Of a DNA stretch of 64,000 nucleotides, positions 32,559-44,115 are shown piece after piece. Made by a program: the position numbers and the translations under genes. Every line of letters begins with the position of its first letter. Position 1 is the stretch's first letter. The stretch spans positions 1-64,000 of the forward strand of contig CAIVHB010000128.1 in NCBI GenBank assembly GCA_903905585.1. The letters are read 5' to 3'. The DNA is from an uncultured Ferrovum sp. (GTDB taxonomy: Bacteria; Pseudomonadota; Gammaproteobacteria; Burkholderiales; Ferrovaceae). Below the pieces are notes generated by a model. The model ran no database searches. It worked only from the letters and a program-made list of their open reading frames with translations, and was not told the DNA's origin.

Positions 32559-33623
32559 TTAAGCGTGATAAGGTTTACTAAATTCATGCACTGCATCAAC
32601 TAGGGCGGCAACATGGTCGGGGTTGGTGTGCTGAGATACCCCATGACCGAGGTTAAAAACGTGCCCTGTGCCATGACCAAACTGCTCGAGAATACGGGCG
32701 ACTTCTTGACGAATGGCATCGGTTGATCCAAACAAAGCCATGGGGTCAAAGTTACCTTGAAGGGCAACTTTTGATCCAACTCTTTTTCTTGCATCACCGA
32801 TATCAACAGTCCAGTCTAAGCCTAAGGCGTCATAACCAGCTGAAGCCATGCCCTCAAGCCATAGCCCGCCTCCCTTGGTGAAGGCTATGCGCGGAATCAT
32901 CCTGCCATCTGCTTCACGCGTGAGACCGTGGGCTATTTCTGAGAGGTAAGGTAAGGAAAACTCATGATAAGCAGCATGAGAAAGAGACCCGCCCCAAGTA
33001 TCAAAAACCATGACAGCTTGAGCGCCGGCTTGAATTTGAGCATTCAGATAGCTAATGACGGCCTGGGTAGTGACCTTCAGAATGTGGTGAAGCAAGTCTG
33101 GACGCGCATAGAGCATGCCCTTGATATAGCGAAAATCATCTGAACCCCCGCCTTCAATCATGTAGCAGGCTAGGGTATAAGGGCTTCCTGAAAAGCCTAT
33201 CAAGGGAACCCGTCCATTCAATGATCGACGGATTTGAGACACGGCATCCGTCACATAGCGCAGGTCTTGATCAATATCGGGTAAGCGTAAAGCTTTGATC
33301 GATGTTTCATCTCGCAGGGGATGATCTAGTTTAGGGCCTTCTCCTGCAGTGAATCTAAGACCCAAGCCCATTGCATCGGGAATGGTCAGTATGTCTGAAA
33401 ACAATATCGCAGCATCGAGAGGAAAACGATCAAGAGGCTGAAGGGTGACTTCAGTAGCCAGATTAGGGTTTTTGCAAAGGGCTAAGAAATCTCCCGCCTG
33501 AGCACGGGTTGCGTTGTACTCAGGAAGATACCTTCCTGCCTGTCTCATAATCCACAAGGGAGTGTAATCAACGGGTTCGCGCATTAAAGCACGAAGGAAA
33601 GTATCGTTTTGTAGTGTGGTCAT
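32559..33623 (-). CDS. hemE: uroporphyrinogen decarboxylase
   Basis: Decarboxylates uroporphyrinogen III to coproporphyrinogen III in heme synthesis. The 354 residues contain the N-terminal signature [15 protein letters not shown] and the conserved [20 protein letters not shown] and [16 protein letters not shown]. The [17 protein letters not shown] stretch is near the C-terminus. The ATG at 33623 lies one base after the gltD stop, so it is likely co-transcribed with gltBD. Confidence 0.98.
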   Translation of the reverse strand: MTTLQNDTFLRALMREPVDYTPLWIMRQAGRYLPEYNATRAQAGDFLALCKNPNLATEVTLQPLDRFPLDAAILFSDILTIPDAMGLGLRFTAGEGPKLDHPLRDETSIKALRLPDIDQDLRYVTDAVSQIRRSLNGRVPLIGFSGSPYTLACYMIEGGGSDDFRYIKGMLYARPDLLHHILKVTTQAVISYLNAQIQAGAQAVMVFDTWGGSLSHAAYHEFSLPYLSEIAHGLTREADGRMIPRIAFTKGGGLWLEGMASAGYDALGLDWTVDIGDARKRVGSKVALQGNFDPMALFGSTDAIRQEVARILEQFGHGTGHVFNLGHGVSQHTNPDHVAALVDAVHEFSKPYHA

Positions 33624-33624
33624 A

Positions 33625-35064
33625 TTATCTTGGAAGATTGGTCGATCCCATTAGGAATTCATCAACAGCGCGAGCGCACTGACGACCTTCCCGAATAGCC
33701 CATACTACCAAAGATTGTCCGCGGCGCATGTCTCCCGCTGAGAACACCTTTGCAACTGAGGTTTGGTAAGAGTCGGTGTTAGCGGATACATTGCCACGAC
33801 CATCTAAAGCAACACCGAGTTGCTGAAGTAATCCGGTCTGAATGGGATGAACATAACCCATAGCAAGTAAAACCAAATCTGCAGGGATTTCAAACTCACT
33901 TCCAGCGATCTCGGTCATTTTCATTTGACCGCTTACAGGATCTTTAGACCAATCCACTCGATTGGCACGTAGTTTTTTGAGCTTTCCGTTTTCTCCTAAA
34001 AAAGCTTTGGTTCCAACGGCCCAATCTCGCTCACAGCCCTCTTCTTGGCTGCTGGAGGTGCGTAGACGCATAGGCCAGTTTGGCCAAGTCAGGGGACGGT
34101 TTTCTTCTTCAGGGGGGCGAGACATCAGTTCGAATTGCGTTACAGACAAAGCACCCTGTCGTATGGATGTCCCTACACAATCTGAACCCGTATCCCCGCC
34201 GCCAATGACTACGACGTGCTTACCCGTAGCGGTTAATTGATTTGGAACCTCATCCCCAGCTACGCGTTTATTTTGTTGAGGCAAGAAATTCATTGCGAAA
34301 TGAACCCCCTCCAGCTCGCGACCTGGAACAGGCAAGTCACGGGGATGCTCTGAGCCACCGCTCAAAATCAAGGCATCGTATTCGCCAAGGAGGTCCTGAG
34401 CATTTACGTTTACGCCAACATGCTGTTGGGTGCGGAACTCAACACCTTCAGCACGCAGTTGTTCAAGGCGGCGATCGATAAGATGCTTTTCCATTTTGAA
34501 GTCTGGGATGCCGTAGCGAAGCAAGCCGCCTATACGATTATTTTTTTCGTAAACAACGACATCGTGACCCGCACGGGCTAATTGCTGAGCAGCCGCAAGA
34601 CCTGAAGGCCCAGAGCCAATCACGGCTACTTTCTTACCTGTTTTATGCGCAGCAAGAATGGGCTTAACCCAGCCGTTTTCCCAAGCCTTATCGATAATCG
34701 TATGTTCGATATTTTTAATGGTGACGGCTTTACTATTGATATTAAGAACGCAAGATGCTTCGCAGGGCGCTGGGCAGATACGGCCGGTGAATTCAGGGAA
34801 GTTATTTGTAGAATGGAGTGTTTCTACTGCTTCTTGCCAACGGCCGTGATACACCAAATCATTCCAGTCAGGAATGATGTTATTGACAGGGCAACCGGTT
34901 TGGCAAAAAGGTATACCGCAGTCCATGCAGCGCGAGCCTTGGTTGCGCACATCCTTCTCAGACAAATCTAAAGAGAACTCACGATAAAACTTTACCCTTT
35001 CAGCAGGCGGCAAGCTAGTTGGCTCAACGCGTTCAACCTCAAGAAAACCGGTGACCTTACCCAT
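33625..35064 (-). CDS. gltD: glutamate synthase small (beta) subunit
   Basis: The NADPH-oxidising flavoprotein that feeds electrons to GltB. The N-terminal Cys clusters ([17 protein letters not shown] and CPAPCEASC) bind iron-sulfur. An FAD Rossmann motif [14 protein letters not shown] and a second dinucleotide motif [13 protein letters not shown] follow. The C-terminal FAD segment is [20 protein letters not shown]. The 479 residues are full length. It lies 15 bases after gltB. A related role (NADPH-dependent oxidoreductase beside another partner) is ruled out by gltB upstream. Confidence 0.97.
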   Translation of the reverse strand: MGKVTGFLEVERVEPTSLPPAERVKFYREFSLDLSEKDVRNQGSRCMDCGIPFCQTGCPVNNIIPDWNDLVYHGRWQEAVETLHSTNNFPEFTGRICPAPCEASCVLNINSKAVTIKNIEHTIIDKAWENGWVKPILAAHKTGKKVAVIGSGPSGLAAAQQLARAGHDVVVYEKNNRIGGLLRYGIPDFKMEKHLIDRRLEQLRAEGVEFRTQQHVGVNVNAQDLLGEYDALILSGGSEHPRDLPVPGRELEGVHFAMNFLPQQNKRVAGDEVPNQLTATGKHVVVIGGGDTGSDCVGTSIRQGALSVTQFELMSRPPEEENRPLTWPNWPMRLRTSSSQEEGCERDWAVGTKAFLGENGKLKKLRANRVDWSKDPVSGQMKMTEIAGSEFEIPADLVLLAMGYVHPIQTGLLQQLGVALDGRGNVSANTDSYQTSVAKVFSAGDMRRGQSLVVWAIREGRQCARAVDEFLMGSTNLPR

Positions 35065-35079
35065 TACTACTCCTTAAAT

Positions 35080-38000
35080 TTACTGAACTGCCGCACCTGA
35101 AAGCGCCGCTGCATGTTCCGCGGCGAGTTCCTGAAGCGCTCGACGATATTCCATCGGCATGACCTTGACGAAGCGAGGCAGCATCTCGGTCCAGCGATCT
35201 AGAATCTCTCTAGCACGTGAACTGCCTGTATACCGAGCGTGGTTTTCGATGAGGCGTTTAAGAAGAACAGCATCTTCTGTTCCTAGATGTTTAACATCTA
35301 CCTTGCCATGCGATTCAAGTTCATCGCCATCCGTCAAAGAAGCTTCGGCAGGAACCGGTTCAAGTTCAACCATCGCTAGATTGCAACGGTGTTCAAAGTC
35401 CCCGGCTTCATCTAGAACATAAGCGACTCCGCCGCTCATCCCTGCAGCGAAATTACGCCCTGATTGACCCAGCACGACGATGGTGCCTCCAGTCATGTAC
35501 TCGCAGCCATGGTCTCCAACACCTTCTACGACAGCAGTGGCGCCAGAGTTACGAACGGCGAAACGCTCACCAGCTACACCGCGGAAGTAAGCCTCACCAT
35601 TGATCGCACCATATAAAACAGTATTTCCAACGATGATGTTTTCCTCAGGCTTGATGGGGCATTCTGTAGGTGGGTAAATCACAATCCGGCCGCCAGACAA
35701 GCCTTTACCAACGTAGTCATTTGCTTCACCTTGGAGTTCGAGGCTAATCCCGTGCGCTAAGAAAGCGCCAAAACTTTGTCCGGCAATCCCTGATACTTTA
35801 ACGTGAATGGTGTCTTCGGGAAGACCTGCATGTCCATAGCGCTTAGCCACCTCACCAGAAAGCATCGCCCCAAAGGTTCGATTTAAATTACGAATCGAAG
35901 TACTTATTTGCACAGGCTCCTTGCGCTCTAGAGCGGGTTCAGCTGCAGCGATCAATGTGTGATCTAGGGCTTTATCTAAGCCATGGTCCTGGCGATCAGT
36001 CCAACGCAGAGAAGTCCCTGCAGGGACTGAAGGGCGATAGAAGATGCGACTAAAATCGAGGCCCTTTGCTTTCCAGTGCTCAACACCCTGACGGGTATCT
36101 AACATATCTGCGCGCCCAATCATTTCATCGAAAGTTCTAAAACCCATTTGTGCCATGTACTCACGAACTTCTTCGGCTACAAAGAAGAAGAAGTTAATCA
36201 CGTGCTCAGGTTGACCGGCAAAGCGCTTGATGAGCTCTGGATCTTGAGTCGCAATTCCCACCGGGCAGGTGTTTAAATGGCATTTACGCATCATGATGCA
36301 ACCTTGAACGACGAGCGGTGCCGTTGCAAAACCAAATTCATCCGCGCCCAACAATGCTGCGATGACTACATCACGGCCCGTTTTCATTTGACCGTCAGCT
36401 TGAACACAAATACGGCTGCGTAACTGGTTTAGTACTAATGTTTGCTGTGTTTCTGCTAAGCCTAACTCCCAGGGAGAACCCGCGAATTTCACTGAAGAGA
36501 GGGGCGAGGCACCTGTACCGCCGTCGTGTCCTGAAATGGTGACGTGATCAGCATGCGCTTTCGAGACCCCAGCGGCCACGGTACCAACCCCAACCTCGGA
36601 TACCAACTTGACGCTCACGCGCGCGCGCGGATTGACGTTTTTGAGGTCGTGAATTAATTGGGCCAGGTCTTCAATCGAATAGATATCATGGTGCGGGGGG
36701 GGGGAAATCAAGCCAACCCCTGGGACTGAATGACGAATTTTAGCGATGTATTTGCTGACTTTGTGGCCGGGTAATTGGCCGCCCTCACCAGGTTTTGCTC
36801 CCTGAGCCATCTTGATCTGAAGATCGTCAGCGTTGACGAGATACTCAGTCGTCACACCAAAGCGGCCAGCGGCTACTTGTTTGATGGCCGAGCGCATTGA
36901 GTCACCACTTTCCATTGGCTTGAAGCGAATCGGGTCCTCGCCGCCTTCACCTGTATTGGATTTGCCCCCCATTCTATTCATGGCAATGGCGAGCGTACTA
37001 TGCGCTTCATGGGAAATCGAACCGAGAGACATAGCGCCTGTCGCAAAACGCTTGACGATCTCTTTGGCTGACTCCACATCGGTGAGCGGAATAGGCTCAG
37101 CAGCCTTGCGAATTTCAAATAGCCCACGCAGAGTGAGTAACTCGGTTGCCTGCGTATTGATCGCGTTCGCGTATTCCTTATAGGTTGAAAAATTTCCAGT
37201 TCGGGTCGCGTTTTGTAGTTTGGAAATACTTTCAGGCGTCCACATGTGTGCTTCGCCGCGAATACGGTAGGCGTAATCGCCACCTGGATCGAGCGAGTCA
37301 CGGTATAGCGGAGCATCAGAGTAGGCAATACGATGAAGACGAAGGACTTCCTCTGCGACTTCGGTAAGACCTATTCCTTCTACATTACTTGAAGTCCCAC
37401 GGAAGTAATGCGAAACAAACTCGGAATTCAAACCGACCGCCTCAAAAATCTGAGCGCCACAGTAAGATTGATAGGTAGAGATACCCATCTTCGACATCAC
37501 TTTTAGCAAGCCTTTCGAGACGGCTTTAACGAAACGTTTGCAAGCTTCGTAGTGCTCCAGATCAGTTGGCAAATACTCCCCCATATCGCCGATGGTTTCG
37601 AAAGCCAAGTAGGGGTGAATCGCTTCAGCACCATAACCTGCTAGGCAAGCAAAATGATGCACTTCGCGCGCAGAGCCGGTCTCAATCACTAGCCCAGCAC
37701 TGGTTCGTAGTCCAGTTTGTACCAAATGATGATGGACTGCTGCGGTGGCGAGTAACGCAGGAATGGGCGCCATACTTTCTGAGACTGCACGATCAGACAG
37801 GATGATAACGTTAAAGCCTTCACCAACTTTTGATTCCGCTTCAGCGCAAACCGCTTTCAAAGCGGCTTCCATACCTGTTGCTCCGCTATTCGCTGAGAAA
37901 CAAATGGATAGTTCGGTTGAACGGAAGGTACCCTGAGTTAAATCCTGAATACTGCGGACTTTCTCCATGTCTTCAATAGAAAGTACGGGTTGATGTACTT

Positions 38001-39702
38001 CCAGTCGAGGCTGAGGATTATTTGTATCAACCGCAAGCAAGTTGGGGCGTGGGCCAAGGAATGAGACCAAGGACATCACCAATTCTTCACGAATAGGGTC
38101 AATCGGAGGATTGGTCACCTGCGCAAATAGCTGTCGGAAGTACTGATATAAGGGCCGTGGCTTATTTGATAACACGGCTAGAGGGGTGTCATCGCCCATT
38201 GAGCCAATGGCCTCTTGACCGGTTGCTGCCATAGGCGTCATCAGGAACTTTAAGTCTTCCTGAGTAAAACCAAAGGCTTGCTGGCGATCTAATAATGTAC
38301 TGCGAACATTCTCAGGGGCTTGTTGGTTTGCAGGGGGCAAGTCTTCTAAACGAAGTTGCGTTTTCGCTAGCCATTCACGGTAAGGATGCTCTTGAGCAAG
38401 TGCGCGCTTTAGCTCAGCGTCATCGATGATCCGGCCTTCTTCAAGATCAATTAACAGCATTTTTCCGGGTTGAAGGCGCCATTTTTTGACGATTTGATCT
38501 TGAGGGAAATCTAGCACACCCATCTCTGAGGCCATTAAGATGGTGCCGTCTTTGGTCAACTGATAGCGCGCTGGACGCAGTCCGTTTCGATCAAGCGTGG
38601 CGCCAATTTGACGGCCATCCGTAAAGGCAACGGCTGCAGGACCATCCCAAGGCTCCATCAGAGCGGCATGGTATTCATAGTAGGCCCGGCGCTCTTCATC
38701 CATCAATGGATTTCCCGCCCACGCTTCCGGAATCAGCAGCGTCATGGCTTGGGCCAGAGGGTAGCCGCCAGCAACCAGAAGTTCGAGAGCATTATCGAAG
38801 CTTGCTGAATCGGATTGCCCTTCATCGATCAAGGGCCACAATTTCTTCAAGTCATCGCCCAATGCCACGGAAGATAAGGCATGGCGGCGAGCGGCCATCC
38901 AATTTACGTTTCCGCGCAAGGTATTAATTTCACCGTTGTGGGCGATCATGCGAAATGGGTGAGCCAGATCCCATGTGGGAAAAGTATTTGTAGAGAAGCG
39001 CTGATGAACCAAAGCCAGTGCGGTCACCATGGAGGGGTCACGCAAATCAAGGTAGAACTCTCCTACCTGGTGTGCAAGCAGCATCCCTTTATAAATTAAG
39101 GTGCGTGAGGAGAAGGAGGGAACATAAAACATGCTGCCCTGTTTGAGTTCAAGTGCAGTCACGCCATGTTCAATGCGCTTACGAATAACAAATAGTTTGC
39201 GCTCGAAGCTTTGTTGGTCAGCTGCTCCTGCACCACGTCCCACAAAAACTTGACGGATAAAGGGTTCAACTTTTTTGACGCTTTCGCCTAGCCCGCTGCT
39301 ATCAACGGGGACATCGCGCCAACCTAATAGGGTTTGGCCTTCTTCCTGAACCATTTGTGCAAATAGCTTTTCAACTGTTTGGCGTTCAATGGGATCCTGG
39401 GGCAAGAATACTGAGCCTACTCCGAACTCGCCGGCGGGGGGGAGAGAAAACCCCAGCTCTTTTGCGCGATCGCGCAGGAAGCTGTCGGGCATCTGAATCA
39501 AAATACCCGCGCCATCCCCTGCAAGAGGATCTGCGCCTACCGCGCCACGGTGGGTGAGGTTTTCAAGGATCTTTAACCCTTGCTCGACCAGTTGGTGGGA
39601 TTTCTTCCCATGAATATTTGCGACAAAACCTACGCCGCAGGCGTCATGTTCGTGTTTTGGATCGTAAAGCCCTTGTTTAGGGGGCAGAGTCAAATGATTC
39701 AC
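35080..39702 (-). CDS. gltB: glutamate synthase large (alpha) subunit
   Basis: Converts glutamine and 2-oxoglutarate to two glutamates. At 1540 residues it is full length. The N-terminal glutaminase has its catalytic Cys in [10 protein letters not shown], so about 20 residues are probably removed to expose it. The FMN-binding synthase domain contains GEGGEDP and [17 protein letters not shown]. The 3Fe-4S ligands are in [15 protein letters not shown]. The C-terminal GXGXG beta-helix includes [21 protein letters not shown]. The PPP codons contain a run of ten C on the coding strand (36695-36704). Confidence 0.98.
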   Translation of the reverse strand: MNHLTLPPKQGLYDPKHEHDACGVGFVANIHGKKSHQLVEQGLKILENLTHRGAVGADPLAGDGAGILIQMPDSFLRDRAKELGFSLPPAGEFGVGSVFLPQDPIERQTVEKLFAQMVQEEGQTLLGWRDVPVDSSGLGESVKKVEPFIRQVFVGRGAGAADQQSFERKLFVIRKRIEHGVTALELKQGSMFYVPSFSSRTLIYKGMLLAHQVGEFYLDLRDPSMVTALALVHQRFSTNTFPTWDLAHPFRMIAHNGEINTLRGNVNWMAARRHALSSVALGDDLKKLWPLIDEGQSDSASFDNALELLVAGGYPLAQAMTLLIPEAWAGNPLMDEERRAYYEYHAALMEPWDGPAAVAFTDGRQIGATLDRNGLRPARYQLTKDGTILMASEMGVLDFPQDQIVKKWRLQPGKMLLIDLEEGRIIDDAELKRALAQEHPYREWLAKTQLRLEDLPPANQQAPENVRSTLLDRQQAFGFTQEDLKFLMTPMAATGQEAIGSMGDDTPLAVLSNKPRPLYQYFRQLFAQVTNPPIDPIREELVMSLVSFLGPRPNLLAVDTNNPQPRLEVHQPVLSIEDMEKVRSIQDLTQGTFRSTELSICFSANSGATGMEAALKAVCAEAESKVGEGFNVIILSDRAVSESMAPIPALLATAAVHHHLVQTGLRTSAGLVIETGSAREVHHFACLAGYGAEAIHPYLAFETIGDMGEYLPTDLEHYEACKRFVKAVSKGLLKVMSKMGISTYQSYCGAQIFEAVGLNSEFVSHYFRGTSSNVEGIGLTEVAEEVLRLHRIAYSDAPLYRDSLDPGGDYAYRIRGEAHMWTPESISKLQNATRTGNFSTYKEYANAINTQATELLTLRGLFEIRKAAEPIPLTDVESAKEIVKRFATGAMSLGSISHEAHSTLAIAMNRMGGKSNTGEGGEDPIRFKPMESGDSMRSAIKQVAAGRFGVTTEYLVNADDLQIKMAQGAKPGEGGQLPGHKVSKYIAKIRHSVPGVGLISPPPHHDIYSIEDLAQLIHDLKNVNPRARVSVKLVSEVGVGTVAAGVSKAHADHVTISGHDGGTGASPLSSVKFAGSPWELGLAETQQTLVLNQLRSRICVQADGQMKTGRDVVIAALLGADEFGFATAPLVVQGCIMMRKCHLNTCPVGIATQDPELIKRFAGQPEHVINFFFFVAEEVREYMAQMGFRTFDEMIGRADMLDTRQGVEHWKAKGLDFSRIFYRPSVPAGTSLRWTDRQDHGLDKALDHTLIAAAEPALERKEPVQISTSIRNLNRTFGAMLSGEVAKRYGHAGLPEDTIHVKVSGIAGQSFGAFLAHGISLELQGEANDYVGKGLSGGRIVIYPPTECPIKPEENIIVGNTVLYGAINGEAYFRGVAGERFAVRNSGATAVVEGVGDHGCEYMTGGTIVVLGQSGRNFAAGMSGGVAYVLDEAGDFEHRCNLAMVELEPVPAEASLTDGDELESHGKVDVKHLGTEDAVLLKRLIENHARYTGSSRAREILDRWTEMLPRFVKVMPMEYRRALQELAAEHAAALSGAAVQ

Positions 39703-39954
39703 GTCGAACCTCTAATATCGATGCGCATAAACCGCGAAACAAATTCTTGGATGTCCCCGCGGTGGCGTTGCTTTCCGGGTCGAGGTTAAGCGCTATTAAA
39801 AGACGCGAAAACGACGACGGGCTCGGGGGGCCGGACACAAATAGCGGGGTTGTAATCATACCGTCAATAAATTAAGACGGAAAGCCGATTTTTTGCATTG
39901 CACGATAGGTTTACCCCTTAAGTTGTCGCTTACCTATCTAAATTTAGTTTGAAT
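39703..39954. other. non-coding spacer between aroB and gltB
   Basis: A 252-base stretch that must carry the gltB promoter on the minus strand. I see no convincing promoter pair, hairpin, riboswitch or repeat. In related betaproteobacteria a dGTPase gene (dgt) often lies here, but no open frame of that kind is present. Confidence 0.5.
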
Positions 39955-41055
39955 TTATGTGATTTGAATCACGCGGGATTCTGGTCCGAGACATTTGGTT
40001 AAAATGTGAGGAGCGACTTCCTTGCCCTGAACCGCCCGGTCAGCGGCCTCAAGTAATACAAATTTGATACGCCCACTGTCCACTTTTTTATCCGAGGACA
40101 TCAGTTCTATCCAACGATCTAACCCTAAATCAGGTGAGCGAATGGGGAGGCCAGCTCGGGCGACAAGACCTTCGATGCGATCGCGAGCATGTGTGTCTAG
40201 CATCCCAGCGGCCACAGATACTTCGGCGGCCAAGACAATACCTGCCCCCACGGCCTCACCGTGAAGCCAGCAACCAAACCCAAGTCCGGCTTCTATTGCA
40301 TGGCCAAAGGTATGGCCTAAGTTCAGCAAAGCTCGTTCGCCACTTTCTCTTTCGTCGGCGACAACCACTTCGGCTTTATTTCGACATGATTGATAGATCG
40401 CTTCAGCAAGGGATTCTTGATCACGATTCAATAAGGCATCGAGGTGCGTTTCTAGCCAGTCTAAAAATAGCCCATCACGAATAAAACCATACTTTAAAAC
40501 CTCGGCTAACCCGGCAATAAACTCTCGCTTGGGTAGGGTATCTAGCGTATTGAGATCAGTAAGAACGGCGCGGGGCTGATGAAATGCGCCAATAAGGTTT
40601 TTTCCTAAAGGATGGTTAATCCCTGTTTTACCGCCCACCGAAGAATCCACTTGAGCTAGAAGCGTTGTAGGTATTTGAATAAAAGAAATGCCGCGCAGAA
40701 AAGTCGCAGCGGCATAGCCTCCTATGTCACCCACGACCCCACCACCAACGGCAATTAAGGTGGCTTTTCGTTCAAATCGTTCAGCAATAAGCTTGTCGTG
40801 AATGGCATTGAAATGTTCACGAGTTTTGAACTGCTCCCCGTCAGGTAAAGTGATTTGTAGGACTTCTAATCCAGCCGCTGCGAGTTGCCGAGCGAGAGGG
40901 TCAGCATACAGAGGCCCCACATTAGAATTGCTCACGATCGCGACTTGGCGCCCAGCCAGATAAGGTTGAAGTAAGCTTGATGCTTGCTTTAGAAGATCCC
41001 GCCCAATGAAAATCGGATAACTATGCTGTGGCAGGTTAACGTTAAGAGTTCGCAT
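39955..41055 (-). CDS. aroB: 3-dehydroquinate synthase
   Basis: Second step of the shikimate pathway: cyclises DAHP to 3-dehydroquinate using NAD and a metal ion. The protein has 366 residues. LPDGEQFKT, GGGVVGDIGGYAAATFLRGI, PTTLLAQVDSSVGGKTGIN and LNLGHTFGHAIE are all present, the last carrying metal ligands. ATG 41055 (MRTLNVNLPQHSYPI) matches the family start. An in-frame TTG at 41070 overlaps the aroK stop (TTGA) and cannot be excluded. The aroK-aroB order is standard. Confidence 0.97.
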   Translation of the reverse strand: MRTLNVNLPQHSYPIFIGRDLLKQASSLLQPYLAGRQVAIVSNSNVGPLYADPLARQLAAAGLEVLQITLPDGEQFKTREHFNAIHDKLIAERFERKATLIAVGGGVVGDIGGYAAATFLRGISFIQIPTTLLAQVDSSVGGKTGINHPLGKNLIGAFHQPRAVLTDLNTLDTLPKREFIAGLAEVLKYGFIRDGLFLDWLETHLDALLNRDQESLAEAIYQSCRNKAEVVVADERESGERALLNLGHTFGHAIEAGLGFGCWLHGEAVGAGIVLAAEVSVAAGMLDTHARDRIEGLVARAGLPIRSPDLGLDRWIELMSSDKKVDSGRIKFVLLEAADRAVQGKEVAPHILTKCLGPESRVIQIT

Positions 41056-41066
41056 ACGGTAGGCAC

Positions 41067-41609
41067 TCAAGATAGGTGTTGGAAGGCAAGGAGCTCTCTT
41101 TCAATGTTGGCAATTAGGCGAGACACCCCTTGCTCGCCTGTATCAATAATAATGTGGGCGGTTTCTTCATAAAAAGAGTGTCGTGACTCAAGCAAAGCTC
41201 TTAGCTTTGCTAAAGGATCCTCTGTTTGCAAAAGAGGCCGATCACGATCATGTTTGGTTCTTTTGTAAAGATCTTCAGGCCGCGCCCGAAGGTAAATGAC
41301 GGTGCCCCGATTGTGGAGATACTGTCTTGTTTCTGGGAGCAGAATTGCCCCGCCCCCGGTGGCAAGCACCACACCTTGGCGCAAAGTTAAATCTTCAATC
41401 GTTGCGGATTCGCGCGTACGAAAGCCCTGTTCTCCCTCTAGCTCGAAGATGGTACGAATACTGACTCCCGTTCGGGCTTCGATTTCGTGATCGCTATCTA
41501 GGAATTGAAGATGCATACGGCGCGCTAATGCGCGACCGATTGTTGTTTTGCCAGCGCCCATGAGCCCGATCAAAAAAATATTTTTGGATGAATTCTCCAT
41601 AGATAACAT
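41067..41609 (-). CDS. aroK: shikimate kinase
   Basis: Phosphorylates shikimate with ATP. The 180 residues contain the P-loop GLMGAGKTTIG, DSDHEIEARTG, the shikimate-contact GEQGFRTRE and ATGGGAIL. The lid segment KRTKHDRDRPLL is also clear. Two possible ATG starts (41609 and 41600) differ by three residues; neither has a clear ribosome-binding site. It is the first gene of the minus-strand aroK-aroB unit and diverges from mrcA. Confidence 0.97.
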   Translation of the reverse strand: MLSMENSSKNIFLIGLMGAGKTTIGRALARRMHLQFLDSDHEIEARTGVSIRTIFELEGEQGFRTRESATIEDLTLRQGVVLATGGGAILLPETRQYLHNRGTVIYLRARPEDLYKRTKHDRDRPLLQTEDPLAKLRALLESRHSFYEETAHIIIDTGEQGVSRLIANIERELLAFQHLS

Positions 41610-41693
41610 TCTAGCAGCACTGGCAAAGAACCCTAGAAGAGGAAATATTGAAACAAATTCGTTGTTTTAGCGTGTTTTTATCGCGGAGCACAC

Positions 41694-41699
41694 TATAAT
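41694..41699 (+). promoter_or_regulatory. candidate -10 element for mrcA
   Basis: A perfect TATAAT lies 39 bases before the mrcA ATG in the aroK-mrcA divergent spacer. No good -35 is seen at 16-18 bases upstream. Confidence 0.4.
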
Positions 41700-41738
41700 G
41701 TGACATCTCATCCAAAAGTACAGATGCAGCCCTAGTCA

Positions 41739-44102
41739 ATGCATCCTCGCCGTTTCCTCTATCCCCTCGCAATTTTAGGCGCCATGATGTTGGTGGTTGC
41801 TGCGGTCGGCGCGCTTACCGTTGCTCTGCTTTACCCTAGTATTCCTGACGTCGATGCCCTCCGTGACTACAAACCCAAAGTACCGCTCAGGATTTACACG
41901 GCAGATGAACAACTCATTGGTGAGTTTGGCGAAGAGCGCCGAGATATTCAAAAATTTGCGGATGTTCCGCTTAAAATGCGACAGGCTATTCTGGCAGCAG
42001 AAGACGATCGTTTTTACAGCCATGGCGGTATAGATTGGTTAGGAGTGATCCGCGCTATGTTTGCTAACGTGCTGGCGCGAGGCGCTAAAGAAGGAGCCAG
42101 TACGATCACAATGCAGGTAGCGCGCAATTTCTTCTTAAGTAATGAGAAGACCTTCGCCAGAAAAATCTCTGAAGCAATGCTTGCTATGGAGATTGAAAGA
42201 CACCTTACCAAAGATCAAATTCTTGAGCTCTACATCAATCAGATTTATCTCGGCCAGCGAGCCTATGGATTTGGTGCTGCTGCCTTGGCGTACTATGGGC
42301 GCCCCATTAAGGAATTGACTTTAGCAGAGATGGCAATGCTAGCGGGCTTACCTAAAGCGCCCTCGCGTTTCAATCCTATTGCCAATCCAAAGCGCGCAGA
42401 ATTACGCCAACGCTATGTGTTAAGGCGCATGCACGAGTTGAAATTTATCAACGAGACCCAATACGAAGAAGCGCTAAAAAACCCTGGCCGCCCTGCTCCA
42501 CGTGCAGGTGTTACCGTGAATAGCCATGCTGATTTTGTTTCTGAGATGGCGCGCCAATATATGTTGGAGACTTATGGCGAAGCGGCCTATTCAAGAGGCT
42601 ACAAAGTCACTACAACCTTGCTCAAAATTGATCAGGACACTGCTTGGGCTGCAGTGAGAAAAGGGATATTGGATTATGACCGGCGTCATGGTTATCGAGG
42701 CCCAGAGGGTTTTGCGGAACTTGAAGCGAATCCCAACGAGGATGATTATGACGATGCCCTTGGGGACTATGAAGGGAGTGATAACCTCATACCGGCTATC
42801 GTTTTGAATTTAGATAGTAAATTCATGGACGTTTACACCAAGTCAGGTGAGAACCTCAAAATAGAAGGAGATGGCTTGAAGTTTGTGCGGGCAGCGCTTC
42901 CTGGCTCGCCTAGCAAAATGAAAAATGTGCTGCGTCGAGGTTCAATTGTGCGCGTGACGCGCTCACCCAAAGGGGATTGGTCTATCGCGCAGCTTCCAAA
43001 TGTTTCTGCAGCCCTTATCGGGCTTGATCCGCAGGACGGCGCAATTCGCGCTTTGGTTGGAGGCTTTGATTTCTCAACCAACAAATTTAACCATGTCACC
43101 CAGGCTTGGCGACAACCTGGCTCTAGTTTTAAACCCTTCATTTACTCTGCTGCTCTTGAAAAGCGTTTTTCACCTTCTAGCATCATGCGTGATGAATTGA
43201 CGGTAATTCCTGCAGCGGATAATGGTGAGGCTTGGGAGCCTAAAAACTACGAACCTGAATACGATGGCCCCATTCGATTGAGGGTTGCGCTAGCAAAATC
43301 TAAAAATACAGTTGCAGTTAAGGTATTACAAGCCATCACCCCCAGTTTCGCTCAGCAATACATTACGCGTTTTGGTTTTGATGCCAAACAACATCCTGCT
43401 TATCTCAGTATGGCTTTGGGTTCTGGTCTTGTCACACCATTGCAAATGGCGGTGGGTTACAGTGTCTTTGCAAATGGTGGATACCGCGTCCGTCCCTACT
43501 TTATTTTAAAAATACAGGACCAAACTGGCAGAGTGATTAGTCAAGCAAAACCTGTCTTAGCGGGTGTCGAAGCCCCCGCCATTGATCCCCGCAATGCTTT
43601 CATCATGACCTCTATGATGGGGGATGTGATACGAATGGGAACAGGGGCTAAAGCGATGAGTTTAGGCCGTACAGATTTGGCAGGTAAAACGGGAACCACA
43701 AGTGAGCATGTCGATGCCTGGTTTGCAGGTTTTCAATCAAATTTAGTCGCTGTTTCTTGGATCGGTTTTGATAATCCGGCTTCTTTGGGGGCGGGTGAAA
43801 CCGGAGCACAGGCGGCGCTGCCAATCTGGATGGATTACATGGGTAGGGTGCTGAAGGGTATTCCTGAGTCAACCCCCAAACCTCCAGAGGGGGTAGTGTC
43901 GGTGATGGTAGACCCGAACACGGGTCGGAGAGATCCCGCTGCTCAAGGACATTACGCTGATTGGTTTTATGTAGAAAACCTCGGATCATCCGAAGGCGCT
44001 CCACCAGAAACAAATGAAAAACCGCAGGTTAATGTACCTGTTGCTCCAGCTGCATTGCCCGGAATTTCTTTTCCAATGGAATCCAAGAAGCCCGACCACT
44101 AG
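41739..44102 (+). CDS. mrcA: penicillin-binding protein 1A (class A PBP)
   Basis: A bifunctional peptidoglycan glycosyltransferase and transpeptidase. After an N-terminal membrane anchor (about residues 8-32), the GT51 domain shows AAEDDRFYSHGG with catalytic Glu88. GASTITMQ starts at 119 and LTKDQILELYINQIYLGQ follows. An acidic OB-like insert comes near residues 325-350. The transpeptidase has Ser462-x-x-Lys in GSSFKPF, the SKN-type KSKNTVAVK, and Lys650-Thr-Gly in AGKTGTTSEH. The 787 residues are full length. It stands beside aroK as in many proteobacteria. Confidence 0.96.
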   Translation: MHPRRFLYPLAILGAMMLVVAAVGALTVALLYPSIPDVDALRDYKPKVPLRIYTADEQLIGEFGEERRDIQKFADVPLKMRQAILAAEDDRFYSHGGIDWLGVIRAMFANVLARGAKEGASTITMQVARNFFLSNEKTFARKISEAMLAMEIERHLTKDQILELYINQIYLGQRAYGFGAAALAYYGRPIKELTLAEMAMLAGLPKAPSRFNPIANPKRAELRQRYVLRRMHELKFINETQYEEALKNPGRPAPRAGVTVNSHADFVSEMARQYMLETYGEAAYSRGYKVTTTLLKIDQDTAWAAVRKGILDYDRRHGYRGPEGFAELEANPNEDDYDDALGDYEGSDNLIPAIVLNLDSKFMDVYTKSGENLKIEGDGLKFVRAALPGSPSKMKNVLRRGSIVRVTRSPKGDWSIAQLPNVSAALIGLDPQDGAIRALVGGFDFSTNKFNHVTQAWRQPGSSFKPFIYSAALEKRFSPSSIMRDELTVIPAADNGEAWEPKNYEPEYDGPIRLRVALAKSKNTVAVKVLQAITPSFAQQYITRFGFDAKQHPAYLSMALGSGLVTPLQMAVGYSVFANGGYRVRPYFILKIQDQTGRVISQAKPVLAGVEAPAIDPRNAFIMTSMMGDVIRMGTGAKAMSLGRTDLAGKTGTTSEHVDAWFAGFQSNLVAVSWIGFDNPASLGAGETGAQAALPIWMDYMGRVLKGIPESTPKPPEGVVSVMVDPNTGRRDPAAQGHYADWFYVENLGSSEGAPPETNEKPQVNVPVAPAALPGISFPMESKKPDH

Positions 44103-44115
44103 GGAGGTAGCATCT

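Noticed and set aside
36978-37328. A 116-codon open frame on the same strand as gltB but in another frame
   Set aside because: gltB is intact through this region and the protein has no recognisable features.
42505-42515. CACGTG-containing site in mrcA as a further parS candidate
   Set aside because: Only the central hexamer matches; the outer bases of the parS palindrome are absent. The same holds for CACGTG near 6698.
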